This document shows, in pieces, positions 48,913-56,940 of a DNA stretch of 64,000 nucleotides. This DNA is from Mariniphaga sp964559175 (lineage in GTDB: Bacteria; Bacteroidota; Bacteroidia; Bacteroidales; Prolixibacteraceae). The first letter of the stretch is position 1; each line of letters opens with the position of its first letter. The notes beneath the pieces were generated by a model. It worked only from the letters and a program-made list of their open reading frames with translations, was not told the DNA's origin and made no database searches. A program made the translations under genes and the position numbers. The stretch lies in assembly GCA_964559175.1 (NCBI GenBank), contig CAZLGT010000003.1, positions 1-64,000 on the forward strand. The letters are read 5' to 3'.

Positions 48913-51693
48913 ATGAGAAGAATTGCACTGTTGTTTTTGAGTTTTGTTTATTTGGGCGTTTTGGCACAGAACCCTGCTAAAAAGCCACTTTCTGTTGAAG
49001 ATTTTAGTAGCTGGAATACACTGTCGAACCCCATCATTTCGAACGATGGAGCCCGGATTGCCTTCGAACAAAATCCGCAAAAAGGCGACGGGATGCTGAT
49101 TGTGAAGAGTGGAAAGTCAGATTTCGATACAATTCCCCGCGGAAACAGAGCGGCATTCGGGCCGGAAAACGATTTTATCGTGTTCTCCATTAAACAGCCC
49201 GAGGACAGCATCAGAAAAGCAAAACTGGATAAGGTGAAAAAGGAAGATATGCCCAAAGACAGTCTGGGGATCCGGATTTTCGACAGAAACGAAGTGAAAA
49301 AGTTCCCAAAGCTGAAATCCTTTAAAATTCCGGAAGAGAATGCCCGTTGGATTGCCTTTACGGTTGAGCCGGCACCTGCTCCGAAAGACACGACAGAAAA
49401 CAATTCGAAAAAGAAAAAGGAAAAACAGGAAGGTGACGATATTGTATTTTTTGAGGTGGAAACTGGTGATACGCTGATGTTCCGAAATGTTTCTGACTGG
49501 ACGTACGCCAAAAAAGGGAAATCTGTCTTTTTCAGCCGGGAAGTTAAAGATTCAACCGGAACAGTTTCGTCACTCCATGTTTTCGATACCTCAACGGGTG
49601 AATCATCGGAAATTTATTCAGAAGAAGGCTGGATAAAAAAGCTGACCTCCGACGAAGCAGGAAATCAATTTGCATTTTTGTTTTCGCAGGATACCATCAA
49701 AGAAAAGGCTTATTCGCTTTTTCTGGGAGATTTGGATGAAGAACCGGAAAAGATTGTGGATGGATACACACGTGGCATTCCCGTTGGCTGGACACCCGGC
49801 GAAAACGGGAATATCTATTTTTCGAAAGACGGAACCAAACTGTTTTTCGGAACGGCAGAGAGTTCTGAACCGGCGCCCAAAGACACGATTCCCGAAGATG
49901 AAAAGCCGAAACTTGACATCTGGCACTGGCAGGATTTAAAACTTCAGTCGCAGCAAAAAGTGGAAGCCGAGCGGGAAAAAAAGCGAACCTTTCTTGCGGT
50001 TTATCATATCAACCTCAATCGATTCATTCAACTGGCCGATCCACAGGTGAGGGATGTTTCTACACTTGAAAAGGGAAACAGCGATTTGGCATTCGGATAC
50101 AACGAATTACTTTACCTGCGTGAGTCAAGCTGGACCGGCACCCGCAACCGCGATTATTATGTTATTGATGTAAAATCGGGAATAAAGCGCGAAATTGCCG
50201 ATTGCAAATCGTATGTTCGTATTTCGCCACAAGGGAAATATGTGGTTTGGTACGATCCGGCTGACAGCAGTTTCTACGCCCGATCAACAGATATTAACCG
50301 GCTTGAAGCTGTGTCTCTGACCAAAATTCTGCCGGTAAATTTTTATGACGAACGGAATGACGCGCCGATGGATCCGCGTCCCTACGGAATTGCCGGATGG
50401 AGCGAAAACGACCGGTTTGTTTACATTTACGACCGCTATGACATCTGGAAACTTGACCCGGCCGGAGAACGGGTGCCGGTGAACGTGACAAATACGTATG
50501 GCCGCCGGAATCAAATTCGCCTTCGTTACGTAAACCTTGAACCTGAGTTGGAACATATTCCTTCCGATGAATATGTATTGCTGAGTGGTTTTGATGAACG
50601 TACGATGTCGGGCGGATTTTTCAGCGTACGTTTTGGAGTGGTTTCCGACCCCGGTTTACTCATTATGGAAAAGAACCATTTTGGCGGAGTTAAAAAGGCG
50701 AAAAATGCAGAAAAGTTGATCTGGACAAAGGAAAATGTGCGTGAATTCCCCGACTTGTGGTGCAGCGATTTGAATTTTATGAAAACGGAACGAATTTCGG
50801 ATGCCAATCCGCAACAGGAAAATTTTATCTGGCCAAAAGTACAACTGGTGGAATGGACTTCATTTTCAGGTGAAAAACTAAATGGTATGCTTTACTTTCC
50901 CGAAAATCTTGATCCGGATAAAAAATATCCGATGGTTATTTATTTTTATGAAAGAAGTTCGGAAGGGTTGTATCGCCATCAGCACCCGGCGCCAAGCCGT
51001 TCCACCATTAACCGTCCGTTTTATACGAGCAACAGCTACATTGTTTTTGTACCCGATATTACGTACAAAGAAGGCTATCCGGGTCAAAGTGCATACAATG
51101 CCATTGTAAGCGGTACCCAATACCTGGTGAATACGTTTCCTTACATCGATGAAAAGAAAATGGGCCTGCAGGGGCAAAGCTGGGGTGGTTATCAGATTGC
51201 TTACCTGATTACCCGGACCGATTTGTATGCGGCCGCCATGGCTGGTGCACCGGTAAGCAACATGACCAGTGCCTACGGCGGAATTCGCTGGCAAACCGGC
51301 CTTAGCCGGATGTTTCAATACGAACAGACCCAAAGCCGGATTGGCGGCACACTTTGGGAAAAACCGCTGCATTACATCGAAAATTCTCCCCTGTTTTACG
51401 CACCTAAAGTGAATACGCCACTGCTGATGATGCACAACGACGATGACGGAGCTGTACCATGGTACCAGGGTATTGAGTATTTTGTGGCACTGCGCCGCCT
51501 CGATAAACCGGTATGGATGCTTAACTACAATGGCGAACCGCATAACCTGAATGCCGCAAGCTGGGCCAATCGTATGGATTTAAGCAAACGGATGTTCCAG
51601 TTTTTCAACCACTACCTGAAAGGCGAACCTATGCCCGGGTGGATGGAAAAAGGAGTGCCGGCAGTGGAAAAAGGCGAAAATCTGGGGTATTGA
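48913..51693 (+). CDS. S9 family (prolyl oligopeptidase-like) peptidase, exported
   Basis: A 926-residue secreted serine peptidase. The start at 48913 opens a signal peptide (MRRIALLFLSFVYLGVLAQ); an earlier in-frame TTG start is unlikely. A long beta-propeller N-terminal half precedes the alpha/beta-hydrolase domain with Ser756 in GQSWGGYQ, Asp845 in HNDDDGAVPW and His877 in GEPHNL. It is larger than typical DPP4-like enzymes (about 700) because of inserts in the propeller, including a Lys-rich loop near 180 (KKKKEKQEGDD). It should cleave short peptides in the periplasm. Monocistronic. Confidence 0.94.
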   Translation: MRRIALLFLSFVYLGVLAQNPAKKPLSVEDFSSWNTLSNPIISNDGARIAFEQNPQKGDGMLIVKSGKSDFDTIPRGNRAAFGPENDFIVFSIKQPEDSIRKAKLDKVKKEDMPKDSLGIRIFDRNEVKKFPKLKSFKIPEENARWIAFTVEPAPAPKDTTENNSKKKKEKQEGDDIVFFEVETGDTLMFRNVSDWTYAKKGKSVFFSREVKDSTGTVSSLHVFDTSTGESSEIYSEEGWIKKLTSDEAGNQFAFLFSQDTIKEKAYSLFLGDLDEEPEKIVDGYTRGIPVGWTPGENGNIYFSKDGTKLFFGTAESSEPAPKDTIPEDEKPKLDIWHWQDLKLQSQQKVEAEREKKRTFLAVYHINLNRFIQLADPQVRDVSTLEKGNSDLAFGYNELLYLRESSWTGTRNRDYYVIDVKSGIKREIADCKSYVRISPQGKYVVWYDPADSSFYARSTDINRLEAVSLTKILPVNFYDERNDAPMDPRPYGIAGWSENDRFVYIYDRYDIWKLDPAGERVPVNVTNTYGRRNQIRLRYVNLEPELEHIPSDEYVLLSGFDERTMSGGFFSVRFGVVSDPGLLIMEKNHFGGVKKAKNAEKLIWTKENVREFPDLWCSDLNFMKTERISDANPQQENFIWPKVQLVEWTSFSGEKLNGMLYFPENLDPDKKYPMVIYFYERSSEGLYRHQHPAPSRSTINRPFYTSNSYIVFVPDITYKEGYPGQSAYNAIVSGTQYLVNTFPYIDEKKMGLQGQSWGGYQIAYLITRTDLYAAAMAGAPVSNMTSAYGGIRWQTGLSRMFQYEQTQSRIGGTLWEKPLHYIENSPLFYAPKVNTPLLMMHNDDDGAVPWYQGIEYFVALRRLDKPVWMLNYNGEPHNLNAASWANRMDLSKRMFQFFNHYLKGEPMPGWMEKGVPAVEKGENLGY

Positions 51694-51868
51694 TTATTGC
51701 CTGGCAGCGCGCAAAGCACCTGGTTGTGTTAGATTCATTGTTTTTTTTGTTTGACTGGTTTTTCGTGTAGTTCATCGAAAAAAATAGCATTTAAAACTGC
51801 TTTTTTCTCAGTTTTGGGTAACGAAACAGGTTTCTGTGCGTCTTAACTGAAATGAAATACAAATTGTT

Positions 51869-52372
51869 ATGAAAAACATTTTCCTTATTCCGGTACTTTT
51901 TCTTTTTTTGTTTACATCCTGCGAAACAGAACCCGGTGTATCCGAAGCATTTGCAAAATACAAGCACCAGAATGGTGTGACTTCCATTACAGTGCCCGGT
52001 TGGGCAATCAGGCTGGCTGCGCGCTGGGGCGATTTGGACAGGAATGAACGCGAACTGCTGCAGAGTATCGATAAGGTAAAAATTCTTGCCATTGAAGACA
52101 AAGATTTGAATGCCCGCAGCAATTTGCACAAGGAGTTTTACAGTGCCGTCAGGGAAAACAGTGAAATGGAAGAACTGATGGTGGTAAGGGACGGGAACGA
52201 CCAGGTAACTATTTTCGGGATAGCTGATGAAAAATCAATTAAAGAATTGCTCATTCTGGTTGGCGGCGACGACAACGCCATGGTTTATGTAAAAGGCCGG
52301 CTGAAACCCGAACTCATTTCCAGGTTTATGGATGAAAACCCGCAAAAGGGATTTTTGAGCTTTAAAAATTAG
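51869..52372 (+). CDS. DUF4252 lipoprotein
   Basis: A 167-residue lipoprotein (lipobox LFTSC, Cys18) with the DUF4252 pattern: YKHQNGVTSITVPGWAIRLAA near residue 30, IDKVKILAIED, VRDGNDQVTIFGIADEKSIKELLILVGGDDNAMVYVKGRL. The fold is a small alpha/beta module common in Bacteroidota and tied in some species to anti-sigma/ECF systems, but no role is proven. No regulator lies next to it here. Its stop is 7 bp from the stop of the convergent SNF2 gene. Confidence 0.88.
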   Translation: MKNIFLIPVLFLFLFTSCETEPGVSEAFAKYKHQNGVTSITVPGWAIRLAARWGDLDRNERELLQSIDKVKILAIEDKDLNARSNLHKEFYSAVRENSEMEELMVVRDGNDQVTIFGIADEKSIKELLILVGGDDNAMVYVKGRLKPELISRFMDENPQKGFLSFKN

Positions 52373-52379
52373 CAATCAG

Positions 52380-54701
52380 TTACATTGGCAACTTAAACTT
52401 CATCGTTACCTCCCCAGTCTCTTTGTTCACTTCAATTTTCTGGTTTTCCATGCCAATATCTTTGCCTGTGGCCATTTTAAATAGCCCCGATAAGAACTGC
52501 ATGCCGTTGTTCATTACTTTTTCGAATTCTTCCGTCTGGTTCCCGGTGCCAGACGACCCATTTCCACCCGCCTCTGCAACGACAGCGGTTTCTTCCCGGG
52601 GTTTAGGTGTTTCATCCGATAAGTCAATTTCATCTTTCGGTTTTTCTTCAACAGCTGCTTCCTTCAGAATTTCCGTTTCTTCAATCTCTTCATAAAATTC
52701 CTGTATTTCCTGTTCCTGCTGTTCGGTTTCGTTTATGAATTCTTCTAATTGCTGAATGAACTGTGAACGGCCTTTGGTGCTAAAGTCAACAAAATTGGTG
52801 TTGGCATTGTCGCCCAGCACTCCGTCGAAAAGACTTTGTTTTACCAGCAGTCCCGATGCAATTTTTTGTTCGATGGAATTCCGGCTGATGAAGTTATAAA
52901 TGGTAAGCTTGTTGCTTTTTTGTCCAATCCGGTCGATGCGTCCGATGCGCTGGTTCTTTTTCGCCGGGTTCCAGGGCAACTCAAAGTTAATAAGCGTGTC
53001 GGCCACTTGCAGGTTCAACCCCGAACCGCCTGCTTCGGTCGATAAAAATATTTTGTACTGCGGGTTCGATTCAAATTTTCGGATAAGTTCTCCCCGCGAC
53101 TTCACCGGGATTTTTCCACTCAGCTCAACAAATCCGATGTTGTTGTCGCGGAGTATTTTGCCGATGAGTTTATGTACCTTCACCCACTCGGAGAAAATGA
53201 TGATTTTTGTGTTTCTGTTCGGAACATCCAATTTTTCAACAAGAATATGTTCCAGTTCCTCCAACTTGGGCGATTCGTTGGTTTCGTCGTCAATCAAAAA
53301 AGTTGAGTCGCACACCATGCGCATGCTGGCCAGAAGCAGTTGCATCTTTTGCATGTCGTAAGGCGTAAGGAATTTTTTTCGTAAAATGGAGGCCAGACCC
53401 TGTGCATACGAAGCATGATAATCGGCCTGCAAAGGAGACAAATCAACCGTAATGGTGAGTTGTTGCAAATGGGGCAGTTGGTCTAATACCTTCCGTTTTT
53501 CACGCCTCAACAATACTTTTTCCAACTTTTTATTCAGCTTTTGAAGGTTGTAATAGCCGTTTATCTTGTTGTGCCGGTCAGGGTCGAACAGACAATGCTG
53601 GTACGAAAACTCCCAAAGCGGCCCGAAGAATGCGGGCTCGAGAATTCCCATCACCGAAAAAATATCTATGAGCCGGTTTTCGATAGGTGTGCCGGTAATG
53701 GCAAGTTTGTGTTTAGCGTCTAAGCGTTTCAGCGAAGCGGCTGTTTTTGTTTCATAATTCTTTGCCCGTTGCGCTTCGTCGAGAATCAGAAAATCGATGC
53801 TTGCCCGGTTGATGGCCCGCTGGTCGCGAAGCACGGTTTCATAATTCACAATAAAAAAGAAAATGTCATCTTGTTTGTACTGTTTTGCCCGCTCATCGGG
53901 AAATCCCTGAACCACCAAAGCCTTTTCATCCGAAAATTTTTCAATCTCTTTTTTCCATTGTTCTTTCAACGAAGCCGGGCAAACTACCAAAGTTTTTGAA
54001 AAACCGAAGATGTGCTTTTTTAGAATGGCAGTGGCAATTGCCTGGATGGTTTTCCCAAGGCCCATTTCGTCGGCAATGATGGCATTTTTGCGAAAAAGGG
54101 CAAACTCAATGCCTTCTTTCTGATAGGGGTATAAATCGACATGTATCATGCTGAAATCCGGAATATGCTGGTCGCGCAGACTAAGGAGCATTTCTGCTTC
54201 AAAAGCCGCTTCAAGTTTTTCAACTACTTCGGGCCTGATTCGGATATGCGGGTAATCCGTTGCCTCTTCCATAAATTTTAGAAGCGTGGTAATTTGTTCG
54301 TTTTCCAGGTAAGAGGCGTTTTTGAAGTATCTTGAAATCAGCAATTTTTCTTCTACCGCTAGTGTATGCGGATAGTGCCAGGTAATTTTGTAATCGTTCA
54401 GCGGATCGCAGAAAATTTCCACAAACGGATATGTTTTGCTAAGCCGGCTGTAAAGCGACTTGTTCTCTTTTAGTTGTCTGAAGGCGAACATGATGTGTTT
54501 TGTAGTGCCCAGTTTGTTCAGCCGGGCGTCCATACTGTCGCTGTATCCGGTTTCGTTTTCAAAATCGCGCAAAAACACTTTGTATTTTATGCCTTTTTCG
54601 TTGGTAAGGAGGTGGTCGCCGTATATGTTATCGGCCCACCTGATTCTGTACTCTGCTTTGTCTGCTTTCTGGCGCCGTTCGGTCAACACCCGTTTTATCA
54701 T
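52380..54701 (-). CDS. SNF2-family DEAD/DEAH-box helicase
   Basis: A 773-residue SNF2-type ATPase. Motif I is DEMGLGKTIQAIA (about 216-228), motif II LDEAQRAKN, motif III ITGTPIENR, motif V LSTEAGGSGLNL, and motif VI NQRIGRIDRIGQ. It translocates on double-stranded DNA and probably remodels protein-DNA complexes or RNA polymerase, like RapA. The C-terminal 150 residues are Glu-rich and disordered, then end with a short conserved tail. It overlaps by ATGA the small gene upstream (54698-55042), a likely partner. No methylase or nuclease accompanies it, so a restriction role is not supported. Confidence 0.93.
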   Translation of the reverse strand: MIKRVLTERRQKADKAEYRIRWADNIYGDHLLTNEKGIKYKVFLRDFENETGYSDSMDARLNKLGTTKHIMFAFRQLKENKSLYSRLSKTYPFVEIFCDPLNDYKITWHYPHTLAVEEKLLISRYFKNASYLENEQITTLLKFMEEATDYPHIRIRPEVVEKLEAAFEAEMLLSLRDQHIPDFSMIHVDLYPYQKEGIEFALFRKNAIIADEMGLGKTIQAIATAILKKHIFGFSKTLVVCPASLKEQWKKEIEKFSDEKALVVQGFPDERAKQYKQDDIFFFIVNYETVLRDQRAINRASIDFLILDEAQRAKNYETKTAASLKRLDAKHKLAITGTPIENRLIDIFSVMGILEPAFFGPLWEFSYQHCLFDPDRHNKINGYYNLQKLNKKLEKVLLRREKRKVLDQLPHLQQLTITVDLSPLQADYHASYAQGLASILRKKFLTPYDMQKMQLLLASMRMVCDSTFLIDDETNESPKLEELEHILVEKLDVPNRNTKIIIFSEWVKVHKLIGKILRDNNIGFVELSGKIPVKSRGELIRKFESNPQYKIFLSTEAGGSGLNLQVADTLINFELPWNPAKKNQRIGRIDRIGQKSNKLTIYNFISRNSIEQKIASGLLVKQSLFDGVLGDNANTNFVDFSTKGRSQFIQQLEEFINETEQQEQEIQEFYEEIEETEILKEAAVEEKPKDEIDLSDETPKPREETAVVAEAGGNGSSGTGNQTEEFEKVMNNGMQFLSGLFKMATGKDIGMENQKIEVNKETGEVTMKFKLPM

Positions 54702-55042
54702 TCCCTGCCGGGTGTATTTTTTGTGTTCGATGTGCTCTTTTGGATCAGCAAATGCATTTCATTTTCCACCTGAAGCAGACAGGCAACGGCATATTTATCC
54801 CAACCAGCCGCCTCTTTGCCACGAACAGGAATAATTCTCCCGTCTTCCTCAATATCCAGGCTATATTCAGCCACTTCATTTTTCGATTCATCGCTAACAA
54901 TCAATTCGAATCGCGAAACCGACTGAGTAAGCAACTGGCACTGTCCGTTGTTAAAAGTAATTTCTCCCAGCGCCAGCTCCTGGGGAGAAAGTATTTTTTT
55001 TAATCTCTCCTTTTCGGAAGCAATAGTTTCTTTGATTTGCAT
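54698..55042 (-). CDS. small partner protein of the SNF2 helicase
   Basis: A 114-residue cytoplasmic protein of no named family that I recognise. It begins MQIKETIASEKERLKKILSPQELALGE, then alternates strands (ITFNNGQCQLLTQSVSRFELIVSDES) and ends in a loop and short tail. The start at 55042 is chosen because upstream in-frame codons read as intergenic DNA. The C-terminus overlaps the SNF2 start by ATGA, so the two are made together. It may be a regulator or adaptor for the helicase, which is inferred from coupling alone. Confidence 0.75.
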   Translation of the reverse strand: MQIKETIASEKERLKKILSPQELALGEITFNNGQCQLLTQSVSRFELIVSDESKNEVAEYSLDIEEDGRIIPVRGKEAAGWDKYAVACLLQVENEMHLLIQKSTSNTKNTPGRE

Positions 55043-55276
55043 TGGTCTGAATATTAGTTGAATAAAACAATGGTTATTAAAATTGAAAATGCAGGAAACC
55101 GATATTTTTAATTGCATTAATAATATCGGTTTTGTTGTTTTAAACCAAAGTAATGAGCCGGTTTTTATAAGTATTTTTAACAAATTTTGCACAAAGCTGT
55201 CAATCTGAAAATAATCTGTTACTTTCGGAATCTAAAATCTCTTATTTTTAATAAATTTGCCAGGAAAAAAGAGAAA

Positions 55277-55513
55277 ATGACAGAAACGGAAAATATTGTA
55301 AGAAAGAAGCTTATTCGGCGAATTAATCAATTAAGCCGGGATAAGATTAATGCTTTGGAAAACTATTTGAATAAAATGGAAAGTTCAAAAAGTTCTAAAG
55401 ATGAAATATTATCTTATGCTGGTATTTTCGAAGAATTAGATTCTGATTTTTTTATTGAAATTACTGATGACTTGCACCTTAACAGGAAATCGGGCCGAAC
55501 ACGCATTAGATGA
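55277..55513 (+). CDS. probable antitoxin of a VapBC-like pair
   Basis: A 78-residue, highly charged protein (MTETENIVRKKLIRRINQLSRDKINALENYLNKM). It has the small size and helical start of Bacteroidota antitoxins paired with PIN toxins, and its stop overlaps the PIN gene start as ATGA. I see no clear DNA-binding motif family. The start at 55277 is chosen over an earlier in-frame one because it follows the intergenic region and fits the length of such antitoxins. Identification rests mainly on its neighbour. Confidence 0.75.
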   Translation: MTETENIVRKKLIRRINQLSRDKINALENYLNKMESSKSSKDEILSYAGIFEELDSDFFIEITDDLHLNRKSGRTRIR

Positions 55514-55920
55514 ATGATTATTTAATTGATACCGACATTCTATCGTTTTATTTGAAGGGAAATCAAAAAGTAATAAATAAGTTTCAGGATTATTTTTCTG
55601 AAGTTGATTACAATGGTATAAATATTTCTGAAATAACATATTTTGAAATCCTTGCCGGTCTCGAATATCGGAATGCCACCAAGCAAATAGAATTTTTCGA
55701 AAAATTCATACAGAAGTGCAACATTATAAATCTTTCGAATACTTCAATCCGATTGTCTGCAATTCAGTATGGAAAACTGCGTCATAAAGGAATAATTATC
55801 GGTACAGCTGATTTATTGATCGCTGGTATTGCTCTTGCAAATAATTTTACTCTTGTGACTAACAACCAAAAGCATTTCAAGCCAGTCAGTGGTTTATTTA
55901 CAGCTAATTGGGCAGAGTAA
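55510..55920 (+). CDS. PIN domain ribonuclease toxin (VapC-like)
   Basis: A 136-residue PIN nuclease. The acidic residues are in place: Asp7 in LIDTDIL, Glu46 in FEILAG, Asp101 in TADLLIAGIAL, and the TNNQKHF motif near 117-123. VapC toxins cut tRNA or rRNA when freed from their antitoxin. It is coupled by ATGA overlap to the upstream 78-residue protein. Codon use and AT content of the pair suggest recent gain. A separated pair of this kind may stabilise the chromosome region or act in stress. Confidence 0.92.
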   Translation: MNDYLIDTDILSFYLKGNQKVINKFQDYFSEVDYNGINISEITYFEILAGLEYRNATKQIEFFEKFIQKCNIINLSNTSIRLSAIQYGKLRHKGIIIGTADLLIAGIALANNFTLVTNNQKHFKPVSGLFTANWAE

Positions 55921-56028
55921 TCAATATTAGATTCTGAAAAAGTCATCCTTAAATGGTGCTAGTCGGAAAATAATTTCCGGACATTTTATTAACTCTCCTC
56001 TCCTAAAATCCTATTTTTAAACCCGCTA

Positions 56029-56511
56029 ATGTTTTATACATTCTATAATTTTTTTATGAAGCCAGACTATATTCAGATTTACAACCGGAATACAAAAGCC
56101 ATCAAAGTGTTGATGTGGTTGGGAGTTGTTCTTGCACTTCTCGGAATTACAGGATTAATCTGGTACGGATTGACAAAAGAATATATTATTTACGCCGGGA
56201 GTTTCTGGCAAATGGGGTTTCTGATTTTTCAGGGATTGATTACCGTTTTCATTTCATGGAATGCCCTTAAAAGCAAGCGGTATTTTATTTCGTGGGATGA
56301 ACATATAATACACTATCTGTTGCCCAAAAGTAAACTGCCGGTATTAATTAAAATTTCTGAAATTCAGTCTGTTGAAATTGACAACAAAATTGTTACTGTT
56401 TCATTGAAAAACCAGGAACAAAAACTTATTAATCTCAACCTTTTTTATTTACCGAAAAGAAATCAGGTAATATCGTATTTTCAAAATCTGAGAGAAAACC
56501 TGGAAAATTGA
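56029..56511 (+). CDS. small membrane protein with PH-like C-terminal part
   Basis: A 160-residue protein with two hydrophobic segments at about residues 26-50 and 60-82 (VLMWLGVVLALLGITGLIWYG; MGFLIFQGLITVFISWNAL) and a strand-rich C-terminal part (YFISWDEHIIHYLLPKS... IKISEIQSVEIDNKIVTVSLKNQ) like the PH-type domains of small bacterial membrane proteins. A start nine codons later (56056, MKPDYIQIYN) is equally possible. No family name is assigned. It stands alone between the VapBC-like pair and an ATPase fragment in a region of gene decay. Confidence 0.65.
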   Translation: MFYTFYNFFMKPDYIQIYNRNTKAIKVLMWLGVVLALLGITGLIWYGLTKEYIIYAGSFWQMGFLIFQGLITVFISWNALKSKRYFISWDEHIIHYLLPKSKLPVLIKISEIQSVEIDNKIVTVSLKNQEQKLINLNLFYLPKRNQVISYFQNLRENLEN

Positions 56512-56532
56512 CCTGGCGTTTTTGATACAAGA

Positions 56533-56820
56533 TTAGCTCACGTTTTTAGCTACAAGTCCGAAAAAATCTTCATTAAAAGGCACCATCCATGCAAACTCCA
56601 GTGGAATTCCGGGATAGGTTTCTTCGAATTTTCGGTATTTGCTTTTTTTGATTAACGCTTTGTCGAATTTGGCTTCGATGGCTTTGGGGTGGGTAATTCC
56701 CGGCAATACGAAATCCACTTCCTGTCCTGATGAAGTGCGCCAGTAATGTATGGACTCAATCGGGTATTTTTCAATTAATTGCCTGAAAACCATGTTTTCC
56801 CAAAGCTCTCCCTTGTCAAT
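56533..56820 (-). pseudogene. C-terminal fragment of a DUF4143 AAA ATPase
   Basis: The minus-strand frame reads IDKGELWENMVFRQLIEKYP, then IHYWRTSSGQEVDFVLPG and KAIEAKFDK, the C-terminal DUF4143 portion of the common AAA+ ATPase/PD-D/ExK-like proteins of about 400 residues. Only about 95 codons remain. Upstream the homology stops at position 56821, with an in-frame TAG at 56824-56826, exactly where a tandem repeat begins. It therefore lacks the ATPase domain and a normal start and is a broken remnant. Confidence 0.8.
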
Positions 56821-56919
56821 GGACTATACAAATTATCGGATAATTTGATGGGTGGACTATATAAAATATCCGATATTTTTGTGGGTGTACTACCAAGAAT
56901 ACCCGGTTTTTTATTGGAT
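56821..56919. repeat. three tandem 33-bp units with embedded dyads
   Basis: Units at 56821-56853 and 56854-56886 match at 27 of 33 positions; a third at 56887-56919 is degenerate (22 of 33 to unit 2). Each holds a dyad: AAATTATC-G-GATAATTT (56830-56846) and AAAATATC-C-GATATTTT (56863-56879) are perfect 8-bp arms. The differences between units 1 and 2 are paired so that the dyad is kept. The block begins at the break point of the ATPase remnant and ends just before the PIF1-like gene stop. Confidence 0.8.
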
Positions 56920-56940
56920 GAAATGCGAAGAAGATATGAT

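Noticed and set aside
50878..51543. A 221-codon minus-strand frame inside the S9 peptidase gene
   Set aside because: It is antisense to the catalytic domain, which has conserved Ser, Asp and His; the antisense product shows no family features.
52380..54701. SNF2 helicase as part of a DISARM or other restriction system
   Set aside because: No methylase, DUF1998, PLD or nuclease partner is present; the linked small protein is the only coupled gene.
56821..56919. 33-bp tandem units as a CRISPR array
   Set aside because: The units are contiguous without spacers, differ from each other, and there are no cas genes nearby.
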